Under the pieces are notes generated by a model that was not told where the DNA came from, did not search any database, and saw nothing but the letters and a program-made list of their open reading frames with translations. From the NCBI GenBank assembly GCA_002315505.1, contig DCGX01000034.1, forward strand, positions 1-64,000: DNA of 64,000 nt, given 5' to 3'. Positions 53,169-61,081 of this stretch are shown here, piece by piece (position 1 is the stretch's first letter; each line of letters begins with the position of its first letter). The translations under genes were made by a program, and so were the position numbers. The DNA comes from Ruminococcaceae bacterium UBA1767. GTDB taxonomy: Bacteria > Bacillota > Clostridia > Oscillospirales > Acutalibacteraceae.

Positions 53169-54518
53169 TTATACCTTTCGTAATCCTTTCGGATAGTGAT
53201 TTTTCGCTGTGCCGTTAACGGCTTTTGCTCCGCCGAGAGCAACACCGTCAACACAGACAACAGCCCAGCCGTTTTCACAGGTGCAATCAACAGTATTTCC
53301 GAAAAGATACTTGTCTGCTTCTTCGACAGACAGGTTGATTTTTCGCTTGAAATCATTGCCCATTGCGGAGAAAAACTGATGATGTGGCTTGATATAATTT
53401 TTCTGAATCGTTCCGATTGTCACACCGCACGAAAAAGCAATACCCTTCGGCACTTCAAAATCGCAGGGGAAGTATATTATATTGTCCTTGTATTTTTTTA
53501 TATAATTCTTGTCATATACAGTAAGAGTATCGTCAAGAAATTCATAAACAAATTTTTTCTCTGCATTTGATAATTCGGTTAATGAATTACTGCATTTCTT
53601 ACACTCATCATATCCGCTCTTTTTATGTAGCAGAGCGACAAACTGACCTTCGCCCTGTGAAATGTGCGGATAAAATCTTCTGCAAAGTTTTATATTATCT
53701 GTTTTACATCCGTCAAAGCTGATTCCGTCAGCTGTTGCATCTTTTACTTTTTCGTTTACTGGAACAAGCTCAAAATCCTCGTTTTCCGTCAGAAACCAAT
53801 CAACCATCTTTTCATTCTCGTCAAGAGAAAATGTGCAGGTTGAATAGAGAAGATACCCACCGACCTTAACAACGGATTTAATATATGAAAGAATTTCCTT
53901 CTGACGGATTGCACAGTTTTCAACATTTGCCGTGCTCCATTCGTTGACAGCTGTTTCATCTTTTCTGAACATACCTTCGCCCGAGCAGGGAGCATCGACA
54001 ATCACAAGGTCAAAGACAGAACCGAAAAGCTCTGAAAGTCTTTTTGCATCGGTGCAGGTGGTTACTGCATTACGAAAACCCATTCTCTCGATGTTGCCTG
54101 TCAGAATTTTACATCGTGAGGGTATAATCTCGTTTGACACAATTACTCCGTCGGTATTCTGTACAGCCGCCTGAATTGATTTTCCGCCGGGAGCGGCACA
54201 CATATCAAGGACATTCCAGTCTTTCTGAATATCAATGCTTGCAACCGCTGACATTGCGGCAGGCTCCTGAATGTATATCATTCCTGCGTGATGATAGGGA
54301 TGATTGCCTATTTTTTCAAAGTCAAAATAGTATGAATTATCCGAATATCTGATTTTTTCACCGCCGAAAGGATTGATTTTTTCGAAATTATCAGCAGATA
54401 TTTTTGTTGTATTGATTCTGAATGAGCGCACAGGCTTTTCATTATATGAAGCGATAAAGCTGTCATACCCGTTGCCTAAAAGCGATTTCATTCTTTCTGT
54501 AAATCCTGAAGGTAACAT
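53169..54518 (-). CDS. RsmF/NOP2-type RNA cytosine-C5 methyltransferase
   Basis: A 449-residue SAM-dependent enzyme. VLDMCAAPGGKS is the SAM-binding loop, VDAPCSGEGMFRK carries the enzyme-nucleotide Cys motif PCSGEG and LLYSTCTFS the catalytic TC motif. The C-terminal ~130 residues are the RsmF-like (DUF) extension that binds RNA, which suggests the rRNA-modifying YebU/RsmF group rather than RsmB. Its start at 54518 overlaps the rsmE stop by one base (TAATG), with AAGGA upstream, so the two rRNA methyltransferases are made together. Confidence 0.9.
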   Translation of the reverse strand: MLPSGFTERMKSLLGNGYDSFIASYNEKPVRSFRINTTKISADNFEKINPFGGEKIRYSDNSYYFDFEKIGNHPYHHAGMIYIQEPAAMSAVASIDIQKDWNVLDMCAAPGGKSIQAAVQNTDGVIVSNEIIPSRCKILTGNIERMGFRNAVTTCTDAKRLSELFGSVFDLVIVDAPCSGEGMFRKDETAVNEWSTANVENCAIRQKEILSYIKSVVKVGGYLLYSTCTFSLDENEKMVDWFLTENEDFELVPVNEKVKDATADGISFDGCKTDNIKLCRRFYPHISQGEGQFVALLHKKSGYDECKKCSNSLTELSNAEKKFVYEFLDDTLTVYDKNYIKKYKDNIIYFPCDFEVPKGIAFSCGVTIGTIQKNYIKPHHQFFSAMGNDFKRKINLSVEEADKYLFGNTVDCTCENGWAVVCVDGVALGGAKAVNGTAKNHYPKGLRKV

Positions 54519-55267
54519 TATATTAATTCCTTTGCTTCGATAGAGTACATACAAATTGAAAGTGCGGCAATGCTTGCTGTTTCCGTGCGAAGTATTCTTT
54601 TGCCAAGCGACACAATCTGACCGCCATTTTTTTCGGCTTTTTCAATTTCGTATTCTTCAAAACCACCTTCGGGACCGATGAAAATGCCGATTGTCATACC
54701 GCTTTCTACCGTGTCGAGCTTTTCCTGTAGGGCTTTTACTCCGTCGGCACATTCATAAGGCACAAGCACGATATCGTATTCACTCGCTTTTTTTAGAGCG
54801 TCACCGTATTTCATAACATCGCAGACCGTCGGAATAATCGTTCTGCCCGATTGCTTTGCGGCACTTTCGGAAATTGATTGCCAACGTGCAATTTTTGATT
54901 TCTTTTTCTTTTCATCTAGCTTAACAACGCAACGATTCATTTCAACGGGAACGATTTCATTCACTCCTAGTTCAACAGCCTTTTGTATAATAAGCTCCAT
55001 TTTATCCGCTTTCGGCAATCCCTGAAAAAGTACGAGCTTAACGGGAAGCTCATTGCTTTGAAGCTGTCCTTCATCAATTTCGGCTGTAATCATTTCGTCT
55101 GTGATTTCGGAAATTTTACAGCAGTAGCTGGCCCCGTTGCCGTCATTTGCGATGAATTTCTCGCCTGTTTTCATTCTCAGTACATTTTTGATATGATTGA
55201 CATCGCTGCCCGTAATTGTGACAGTATCGGATGAAATATTATCCTGAGAAACGAAAAAATGGAACAT
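54518..55267 (-). CDS. rsmE: 16S rRNA (uracil-N3)-methyltransferase (m3U1498)
   Basis: A 249-residue SPOUT-class enzyme. An N-terminal PUA-like domain (about 1-70) is followed by the trefoil-knot domain with KADKMELIIQKAVELGV, IGPEGGFEEYE and LGKRILRTETA, which are its SAM-binding loops. It methylates U1498 in the decoding region of 16S rRNA. I start at 55267 (AAGGAG seven bases upstream; MFHFFV matches the family N-terminus). It is coupled to the RsmF-like gene. Confidence 0.95.
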   Translation of the reverse strand: MFHFFVSQDNISSDTVTITGSDVNHIKNVLRMKTGEKFIANDGNGASYCCKISEITDEMITAEIDEGQLQSNELPVKLVLFQGLPKADKMELIIQKAVELGVNEIVPVEMNRCVVKLDEKKKKSKIARWQSISESAAKQSGRTIIPTVCDVMKYGDALKKASEYDIVLVPYECADGVKALQEKLDTVESGMTIGIFIGPEGGFEEYEIEKAEKNGGQIVSLGKRILRTETASIAALSICMYSIEAKELI

Positions 55268-55329
55268 AATTTTTCTCCTTATACGGTTGATTTTTGTGCA
55301 AATTTTGTGCATTTTTTATTATTATTGTA

Positions 55330-55358
55330 ATTATAACACAGTAAATCTTTGTTTTCAA
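55330..55358 (-). promoter_or_regulatory. promoter of rsmE-rsmF
   Basis: On the minus strand, TTGAAA (55358-55353), a 17-base spacer and TATAAT (55335-55330). Confidence 0.75.
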
Positions 55359-55380
55359 TAATGAAATTAAGCTGAAAATA

Positions 55381-55408
55381 TTGACATTTTTTCTTTTTTT
55401 GATATAAT
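55381..55408 (+). promoter_or_regulatory. promoter of the DUF4474 gene
   Basis: TTGACA (55381-55386), a 16-base spacer and TATAAT (55403-55408), both perfect boxes, ahead of GAAAGGGAG. Confidence 0.82.
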
Positions 55409-55443
55409 TTCTCTTATATTTATTTCGAAAGGGAGTATAAATA

Positions 55444-56610
55444 ATGAAAAAGAGAATAATTGCAATTATCTTATCGATTGTTACGATACTTTCAATTGTT
55501 GCAGTTCCTGTACAGGCTGAAAGATTTCCGAACAGTCAGACACTTGCAAAGTATCTTGACGGAAGCTATACAATGCCAAGCGTTGCAAACATTCTTAAAA
55601 GCATCAACACTCTTGGTGTTATGATTAATGAGGTTTGCGGACAAGAAGTTGTTGATGTATCTTTGGTTGATATCACTCTTGATGAAACAACCAAAGAAAT
55701 CGCAAATATTGTTTTGGAGGCAAGCGGTGTTGATTTCACAGAAGTTTTCACAGTTATTCCTCATTCTAACAGAGTTGGTCAGTTCATTGCTGATTGCTCA
55801 CTTGATGTTTCTGAGCTTCAGGATTTACTCAATGATGCCGCTGAAAGCAATAAGAAGGACAACCTTATTTTAGCTATTCTTATCAGACTTATGTCAACAT
55901 CAATCGGTGTTATTGAAAAATGTGATATTGTTGCAGTACAGGATGAAACAGACAAGGATTTGTATCTCCTTGTAGCAAATGTTTATTATAAAAACGGTAA
56001 GGTTGATAAAATCGAAACTCCTGTTTACTACAATGCAAGAACAAAGCAGTTTGTAGGCGAAGACGGAACACCTGCAATTTTCGGTTTCTACATGGATCTT
56101 GACAAGGGTACAACATACACAGGCATTAACGTATGGCAGAGAAAATTCGGTTTCACAGTTCTTTATGATGTATTCTGCTACATTACACCGGCACTTATGC
56201 AGTATCATACTGAGAGATTTAAGTTTGAATATGATAATCGTGAGTGGATGATTCAGACCTGGAAGGGCCGTTATTTCATTGCAAACGGCGGTGAGGTAGG
56301 TATCTACACTCGTGAAAAGGGCAGCAAGGGTACATATTATAACTGTGCATCAGACGATGATATGATGTATATGGATCTGAAGGTGTACCATGGTGATGAC
56401 CTTCTTCTCACAAGAGAAAGACAGCTTCACTGGTGGGTAACAGGCTTCAGCGTAAGCACAACAGCTTATCTTCCGAGCACAATGACACTTGTTTCAACAA
56501 TCACAATGAAGGATGCTGAAATGCTTAAGGCATTCAAGGGTGCACTTGATGCTAAGTCGGGTGCTGTTGATTACGAAATCAACGGACTTGACGTTACAAT
56601 TATATGGTAA
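55444..56610 (+). CDS. secreted DUF4474-domain protein
   Basis: A 388-residue exported protein with a signal peptide ending near VQAE. Residues ~30-200 are helical then beta and not recognised. Residues ~225-365 match DUF4474: WQRKFGFTVLYDVFCYITP, WMIQTWKGRYFIANGGEVGIYT and the Asp-rich CASDDDMMYMDL segment, with HWWVTGF further on. DUF4474 is common in clostridial secreted proteins and its function is unknown. Aromatic residues and Gly in a conserved beta core suggest ligand binding. It is monocistronic, with its own promoter and terminator. Confidence 0.8.
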   Translation: MKKRIIAIILSIVTILSIVAVPVQAERFPNSQTLAKYLDGSYTMPSVANILKSINTLGVMINEVCGQEVVDVSLVDITLDETTKEIANIVLEASGVDFTEVFTVIPHSNRVGQFIADCSLDVSELQDLLNDAAESNKKDNLILAILIRLMSTSIGVIEKCDIVAVQDETDKDLYLLVANVYYKNGKVDKIETPVYYNARTKQFVGEDGTPAIFGFYMDLDKGTTYTGINVWQRKFGFTVLYDVFCYITPALMQYHTERFKFEYDNREWMIQTWKGRYFIANGGEVGIYTREKGSKGTYYNCASDDDMMYMDLKVYHGDDLLLTRERQLHWWVTGFSVSTTAYLPSTMTLVSTITMKDAEMLKAFKGALDAKSGAVDYEINGLDVTIIW

Positions 56611-56626
56611 ACAAATGAAAAATTCA

Positions 56627-56657
56627 GTAGGGTTGCAAATGCAATCCTACTTTTTTA
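56627..56657 (+). terminator. terminator of the DUF4474 gene
   Basis: A 10-bp stem (56627-56636 with 56641-56650, one G-T pair) is followed by six T residues. Confidence 0.9.
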
Positions 56658-56732
56658 TTTTATTTTTTGTTTTCTACCGGATTATGCAACTTAAGATAAC
56701 AAAATTAGGTAAAATTTGTTGTTTGTAGTTGA

Positions 56733-56761
56733 TTGAACACTACGCAACCTTGTGTTACAAT
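56733..56761 (+). promoter_or_regulatory. promoter of the ABC transporter operon
   Basis: TTGAAC (56733-56738), a 17-base spacer and TACAAT (56756-56761) precede CGGAGG of the ATPase gene. Confidence 0.7.
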
Positions 56762-56790
56762 AATCACATAAATCATAATCGGAGGTAAAT

Positions 56791-57513
56791 ATGAATATTG
56801 TTAAAATAAATAATTTATGCAAAACATATCCCACCTTCAGGTTATCAGATGTTTCCTTCACAATACCCGAAGGCGAAATCACGGGATTTATCGGCAGAAA
56901 CGGTGCAGGCAAAACGACCACAATAAAATCCATGCTGAATTTAGTTCACCCGGACAAAGGAGAAATTCAGTATTTCGGTAAAATATTAACTGAAAACGAA
57001 GCTGAAATTAAAAAGTATATCGGCTACTCGGGCGGTACAATTTGCTGGTATCCGAGGAAAAAGCTTAGTGAAATTATTAAAACAGAAAAGCTTTTCTATG
57101 ATACATGGGACGATGAGGCTTGTCAAAAATATATAAAATTATTCAGTCTTGATGTAAATAAGTCGGCAATTGAGCTGTCCGAGGGGATGAAGGTAAAATG
57201 CAATTTGCTTGTTGCACTGAGCCATAACGCAAAGGTGCTGATTTTAGACGAGCCGACGAGCGGACTTGACCCGTTTTCAAGAGATGAACTGCTTGACATT
57301 TTTACTGAATTGAAGAAAAATGGTGTTGCCGTCTTTTTCTCCACGCATATTATTTCCGACCTTGAAAAATGTGCGGATAATATTGTGTATATTTCAAACG
57401 GAAAAATAGTTGATTCTCTTTCAAAAGCCGATTTCATTGACAAGTACGAAAAAAACGGTGAAAGTCTTGAAGAAACGATTCTGCGAATGGAAAGGGGAGA
57501 TATCAATGCGTAA
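56791..57513 (+). CDS. ABC transporter ATP-binding protein
   Basis: A 240-residue ATPase. Walker A is GRNGAGKTT (about 37-45), signature ELSEGMK (one residue off the common LSGGQ), Walker B VLILDEPTSGLD, and the switch His lies in FSTH. The degenerate signature is typical of the small bacitracin/antibiotic-type exporter ATPases of the YtrB/BcrA-like group. It overlaps the permease gene by 8 bases. Operon order ATPase-permease-regulator. Confidence 0.93.
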   Translation: MNIVKINNLCKTYPTFRLSDVSFTIPEGEITGFIGRNGAGKTTTIKSMLNLVHPDKGEIQYFGKILTENEAEIKKYIGYSGGTICWYPRKKLSEIIKTEKLFYDTWDDEACQKYIKLFSLDVNKSAIELSEGMKVKCNLLVALSHNAKVLILDEPTSGLDPFSRDELLDIFTELKKNGVAVFFSTHIISDLEKCADNIVYISNGKIVDSLSKADFIDKYEKNGESLEETILRMERGDINA

Positions 57514-58159
57514 CATTTTAATTAAAGAAATAAAGCTGAGTGCTTCTTTCTTGTCATTTTTGTTTATTCTCTTTGGATTTATGTTTTTCCTGCCGGGTTA
57601 TCCGATTTTGTGCGGAGCATTTTTCGTAACGCTCGGAATCTTTCAGAGCTTTCAGAATGCAAGAGAAACCAACGATATTTTATTCTCAGCACTGTTACCG
57701 ATTGCGAAGAAGGACGTTGTGAAAGGGAAATACATTTTTGTATGTATAATAGAGTTGTCCGCACTTTTGCTTATGGCTCTCGCTGTAATTCTCAGAATGA
57801 CGGTGTTCTCTGATGCAGGTGTTTACAGAAGCAACGCATTGATGAATGCTAATTTATTTGCGCTCGGAATGGCATTTTTTATTTTCGGAGTATATAATGC
57901 TGTTTTTGTCGGCGGATTTTTTAAGACCGCATATAAATTCGGAAAGCCGTTTGTAGTTTATATTATTCTGACTTTTATCACCGTTTTTGTTGCGGAGGCT
58001 TTGCATCATTTTCCGTTACTTGAATTTTTAAATGCATTTGGAACAGATTATATCGGAATTCAGACAGGCTTGCTGGCGGCAGGAATATCAGCGTTTTTAT
58101 TACTTACACTTTTCTCCTGCCGAAAATCGTGCTATAATTTTGAGATGATAGACCTGTAA
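57506..58159 (+). CDS. ABC-2-type permease
   Basis: A 217-residue membrane protein with six helices, the partner of the preceding ATPase. The start at 57506 lies inside the ATPase stop region, with AAAGGGGAG upstream. The layout (first helix pair, FQNARETNDILFSALLPIAKKDVV cytoplasmic segment) is that of small ABC-2 permeases often linked to GntR- or XRE-type regulators. The substrate is unknown. Confidence 0.85.
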   Translation: MRNILIKEIKLSASFLSFLFILFGFMFFLPGYPILCGAFFVTLGIFQSFQNARETNDILFSALLPIAKKDVVKGKYIFVCIIELSALLLMALAVILRMTVFSDAGVYRSNALMNANLFALGMAFFIFGVYNAVFVGGFFKTAYKFGKPFVVYIILTFITVFVAEALHHFPLLEFLNAFGTDYIGIQTGLLAAGISAFLLLTLFSCRKSCYNFEMIDL

Positions 58160-58172
58160 CGGAGGATATGAA

Positions 58173-58616
58173 ATGTTAAAAGAAAATTTAATTATGTTGC
58201 GTAACATTAACGGCTTTTCGCAGGAACAGATTGCGGAAAAAATTGAAATATCACGTCAGGCATATGCAAAATGGGAAACAGGTGCAACGATTCCCGATAT
58301 TGAAAAATGCAGAAGATTAGCCGATGTTTACGGCGTTACGATTGATAGCCTCATCAAAACTGAGTCGACAGATACAATCGGTGTTATACCGCCTGCTCCG
58401 AAAGGCAAAAATATTTGGGGTTCTGTCACAATCGGTGACCGTGGACAAATTGTAATACCGAAGGGCGCACGGGATTTGTTCGGTCTTTGCGGAGGAAAGC
58501 GTTTGATTATTCTGACCGATGAGGAAGGAATTGCGTTGGTGCCGGCAGAAAAATTCGAAGAAAACCTGCGTAAAATTATACAGCTTTCAGAACAGCCGGG
58601 CAATCAAAACGAATAG
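58173..58616 (+). CDS. fused XRE-type HTH and AbrB/SpoVT-type regulator
   Basis: A 147-residue DNA-binding protein with two domains. Residues ~3-60 are an XRE/HTH_3 domain (NGFSQEQIAEKIEISRQAYAKWE). Residues ~82-127 are an AbrB-type swapped-hairpin domain (VTIGDRGQIVIPKGARDLFG). Each alone is common; the fusion gives two DNA-binding surfaces. It is 14 bases after the ABC permease gene and probably controls this operon. Confidence 0.88.
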   Translation: MLKENLIMLRNINGFSQEQIAEKIEISRQAYAKWETGATIPDIEKCRRLADVYGVTIDSLIKTESTDTIGVIPPAPKGKNIWGSVTIGDRGQIVIPKGARDLFGLCGGKRLIILTDEEGIALVPAEKFEENLRKIIQLSEQPGNQNE

Positions 58617-58749
58617 CTCGTTAAATTTACAAAATAATGGAACTGTTCGGAAGAAGATGCTATAATAAAAAACAATTGAGAACATCACTTAATTCGATAG
58701 TTAAGCCAATGGCTTGATTATAAATATTATTTATTAGGAGAAGTGCTTT

Positions 58750-58823
58750 TTGACTAAGTACAACACATTGGAGATTGTTGCGTAACCGGGAGGTTGCAAT
58801 ACAATTATTCAGCCTCCCGCCAA
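58750..58823 (+). promoter_or_regulatory. possible leader peptide and attenuator before the GNAT gene
   Basis: A TTG-started 11-codon frame (TKYNTLEIVA after the start; 58750-58785) follows AGGAG. Right after it comes a stem made of GGGAGG and CCTCCC (about 58789-58820). The order peptide-hairpin-gene is that of an attenuator, but a TTG start and lack of runs of one amino acid make this weak. The remaining bases of this gap (58617-58749) contain only a lone TATAAT at about 58661. Confidence 0.3.
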
Positions 58824-58859
58824 AAGCGTTGAAGTTAACAATATTCAGGAGGAAAAACA

Positions 58860-59495
58860 ATGAATAAAAATAACATATTAATTCGTTTAGAAACACCAAA
58901 GGATTACAGAGAGGTGGAAAACCTCGTACGTGAGAGCTTTTGGAACGTATATCGCCCAGGCTGTCTGGAGCATTATGTTTTAAAGCATTTGAGGGATGAC
59001 GGCGATTTTGTACCCGAGCTTGATTTTGTGATGGAGAAGGACGGGAAAATTATCGGTCAGAATGTCTTTGTAAGAACAGCCATAAAAGCGGATGATGGCA
59101 GGGATATTCCGATTATGACGATGGGCCCGATTTGTATCACGCCTGAGCTGAAAAGGCAGGGCTACGGCAAAATTCTGCTTGATTGTTCCCTTGAAAAAGC
59201 GAAAAAGCTTGGATGTAAAGCAGTTTGCTTTGAGGGGAATATTCAGTTTTACGGAAAAAGCGGATTTGATTTTGCAAGTAAATTCGGCATTCGCTATCAC
59301 GGACTTCCTGAGGGTGAGGATTCTTCATTCTTTTTGCTGAAGGAGCTGGTGTCGGGATATCTGACCGGTGTCAGTGGTGAATATTCCACACCGAAAGGAT
59401 ATTTTGTCGGTTGGGAAAACCCGGATGACTTTGAAAAGTATGATTCCACTTTCCCGAAAAAAGAAAAACTGTCACTTGATGGACAGATAGGCTAA
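58860..59495 (+). CDS. GNAT-family N-acetyltransferase
   Basis: A 211-residue acetyltransferase. The acetyl-CoA loop is ICITPELKRQGYGKILLDCS (Q/RxxGxG/A motif QGYGK), followed by FEGNIQFYGKSGF, the usual beta6-alpha4 region. The C-terminal ~65 residues are an extension with GYFVGWENPDDFEKYD. CAGGAGG precedes the ATG. A weaker similarity of the N-terminal half to the RimI-type fold does not reveal the substrate. It ends at a terminator. Confidence 0.88.
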   Translation: MNKNNILIRLETPKDYREVENLVRESFWNVYRPGCLEHYVLKHLRDDGDFVPELDFVMEKDGKIIGQNVFVRTAIKADDGRDIPIMTMGPICITPELKRQGYGKILLDCSLEKAKKLGCKAVCFEGNIQFYGKSGFDFASKFGIRYHGLPEGEDSSFFLLKELVSGYLTGVSGEYSTPKGYFVGWENPDDFEKYDSTFPKKEKLSLDGQIG

Positions 59496-59504
59496 ACGAA
59501 AAGG

Positions 59505-59545
59505 GGCTGTTGCAAATTCTTATGGTTTGTAACAGCTCTGGTTTT
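59505..59545 (+). terminator. terminator of the GNAT gene
   Basis: A 12-bp stem with one mismatch (59505-59516 with 59526-59537) is followed by GG and four T residues. A second perfect 11-bp hairpin with TCGT loop lies at 59560-59585. Confidence 0.75.
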
Positions 59546-59594
59546 AATGAGGATATCAATTTCTGATTTTTCGTAAAATCAGAAACACGAATAA

Positions 59595-59622
59595 TTGCAT
59601 TGAGGCAAAATAAAGATATAAT
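59595..59622 (+). promoter_or_regulatory. promoter of a mini-transcription unit
   Basis: TTGCAT (59595-59600), a 16-base spacer and TATAAT (59617-59622). It lies between two terminators and drives only the 17-codon frame that follows. Confidence 0.6.
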
Positions 59623-59698
59623 TAATCAATCAGTACAAGCAGAGGTTATTCAACCTTGGCTGATGATTTGAAAACAAAATAACAGAGGAGAGAGTAAA

Positions 59699-59752
59699 AT
59701 GGAAAAGCTGACAGTGGACAAGGACGATAATTTCAAAATATCATTGCAATAA
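59699..59752 (+). CDS. 17-residue ORF with strong ribosome site
   Basis: ATG follows the very strong site AGAGGAGAGAG. The frame encodes MEKLTVDKDDNFKISLQ, acidic and hydrophilic, with no helix for a membrane. Promoter, ribosome site, tiny frame and hairpin make a compact unit. It could be a real micro-peptide, a gene truncated after 17 codons, or the visible part of a small RNA. I cannot assign a role. Confidence 0.4.
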   Translation: MEKLTVDKDDNFKISLQ

Positions 59753-59769
59753 ATAGAATATATGATAAA

Positions 59770-59796
59770 CCCGTCAGCGAGTTAATCGTTGACGGG
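59770..59796 (+). terminator. hairpin ending the mini-transcription unit
   Basis: An 11-bp stem (59770-59780 with 59786-59796, one G-T pair) around five bases; the T-tract after it is poor. The stretch 59797-59845 shows nothing further. Confidence 0.6.
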
Positions 59797-59845
59797 CATT
59801 ATCATATGTAGGCTATTCGGATTTCCTTGGCATGGTGCTGTGTGA

Positions 59846-60292
59846 TTACTGTTTTAAAAAATCGACAAGTCCGATGATTGGCGAAAGCAGGATAGCAAAT
59901 ACACCGGCAACGGATACGCCTGCACCGCCGACAGCGGCAATTGGTAAGGCTAACGCAAGAAACGGTGCAAAAGGAACAAAGGCAATACTTAATGTAGCAA
60001 CTGAAAGGGGAAGTTCAACAACTCCCGAGATTAAATACACGCCTATGACAGCAGAAGTAGCAACACATTCGATGTATGACTTTTTTTCTTGAGGTTCATC
60101 GGGAACAACTTCCTCTGGATTTTCAACGTCAGGGTTTTCTTCAATGTCAGATATGTTGTCATCGACTGTAACATCTGTAACAATCGTTTCTGTCTCTGCG
60201 GTGTTTTCTTCCGCAAAGCTGAGAACACCGAACGACGAAATGATAATAACAATGCATAAAATAACCGATAAAAGTTTTCTGGTTTTTTTCAT
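59846..60292 (-). CDS. secreted or membrane protein with acidic linker and hydrophobic C-half
   Basis: A 148-residue protein not recognised. A signal peptide (about 1-25, ending SFAEE) is followed by a ~40-residue Glu/Asp/Val/Pro-rich stretch and then a hydrophobic ~75-residue part with three predicted helices rich in Gly and Ala (ATLSIAFVPFAPFLALALPIAAVGGAGVS-type sequence). It may insert into the membrane or be a surface peptide. AAAGGAG precedes the ATG at 60292; the longer frame to 60439 runs into its promoter. It is convergent with the mini-unit. Confidence 0.65.
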   Translation of the reverse strand: MKKTRKLLSVILCIVIIISSFGVLSFAEENTAETETIVTDVTVDDNISDIEENPDVENPEEVVPDEPQEKKSYIECVATSAVIGVYLISGVVELPLSVATLSIAFVPFAPFLALALPIAAVGGAGVSVAGVFAILLSPIIGLVDFLKQ

Positions 60293-60410
60293 AATTAATT
60301 CTCCTTTAAATAAGTACGTGATGCGAAATTCTTGAGTATGCTTAACAGTAGAGAACGAATCCGAAATAACCTTTCTTGTAATGTTTAATAAGAAATGTAT
60401 ATTACAATTG

Positions 60411-60439
60411 ATACTAACATAATTGTATTTTGCTGTCAA
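60411..60439 (-). promoter_or_regulatory. promoter of the secreted hydrophobic protein gene
   Basis: On the minus strand, TTGACA (60439-60434), a 17-base spacer and TAGTAT (60416-60411). This leaves a leader of about 110 bases in which no riboswitch fold was recognised. Confidence 0.6.
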
Positions 60440-60523
60440 TGAATTTTAATTAAAAATGTTATTCACGGAATTTTGTTGGGATTTTAAAAGAGAATATATT
60501 AAGAATAATGCAAACTTCACTAT

Positions 60524-60553
60524 GAGATACTTCTCTTTCTCGAAATGACACGG
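60524..60553 (+). repeat. diverged copy of the intergenic repeat unit A
   Basis: GAGATACTTCTCTTTCTCGA followed by AATGACACGG resembles unit A at 51165-51195 and 51500-51530, but unit B is missing. Confidence 0.45.
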
Positions 60554-60570
60554 ATTAGATAAAATTATTG

Positions 60571-60598
60571 TTGACATAAAAATTAAATTAGTTATAAT
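60571..60598 (+). promoter_or_regulatory. promoter of the nuclease operon
   Basis: TTGACA (60571-60576), a 16-base spacer and TATAAT (60593-60598), both perfect. The ~85-base leader shows nothing further. Confidence 0.8.
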
Positions 60599-60685
60599 CA
60601 AATTAAGACATCTATTTCAAATGACGAAAACGAATTGACAAAAGTTTTATGATTTCAAAAACTGTTTAAAAATGGAGTTGAGAAA

Positions 60686-61081
60686 ATGAAAATTGCATTA
60701 TGTGTGGACAACAACGGCGGAATGCTTTTCAACAATCGTCGCCAATCGCGTGACAGAATTTTGATTGAAGATTTGCTGAACACCGCACAAGGTAAAGTAA
60801 GAATTTCACCGTTTTCGGCGGATTTGTTTGACGAAAGCAAAGTGATTTGCTCGGATGATTTCCTTGAAATCGCAGATGAAAACGATGTGTGCTTTGTCGA
60901 AGATTGTGAGCTATCTTGCTTTAATGATAAAATTTCGCAAGTAATTCTTTACTGTTGGAACAGAGATTATCCGTCTGATTTTTCAACGGATATTGATCTG
61001 GACAAATTCAAATTAAAAAGTTCGGTTGAATTCGTGGGTTCTTCTCACGATAAAATTACAAAGGAGATATATATAAAATGA
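60686..61081 (+). CDS. small acidic protein coupled to the nuclease gene
   Basis: A 131-residue cytoplasmic protein, strongly acidic (many Asp and Glu, with SDDFLEIADEN and VEDCELSC). The N-terminus MKIALCVDNNGGMLFNNRRQSRD looks conserved-type, with alpha/beta alternation. I know similar proteins next to clostridial non-specific nucleases, sometimes carrying doubtful names. Its stop overlaps the nuclease start (ATGA), so the two are made together. An inhibitor or chaperone of the nuclease while it is in the cytoplasm is a reasonable hypothesis; acidity would suit a DNA mimic. This is inference. Confidence 0.7.
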   Translation: MKIALCVDNNGGMLFNNRRQSRDRILIEDLLNTAQGKVRISPFSADLFDESKVICSDDFLEIADENDVCFVEDCELSCFNDKISQVILYCWNRDYPSDFSTDIDLDKFKLKSSVEFVGSSHDKITKEIYIK

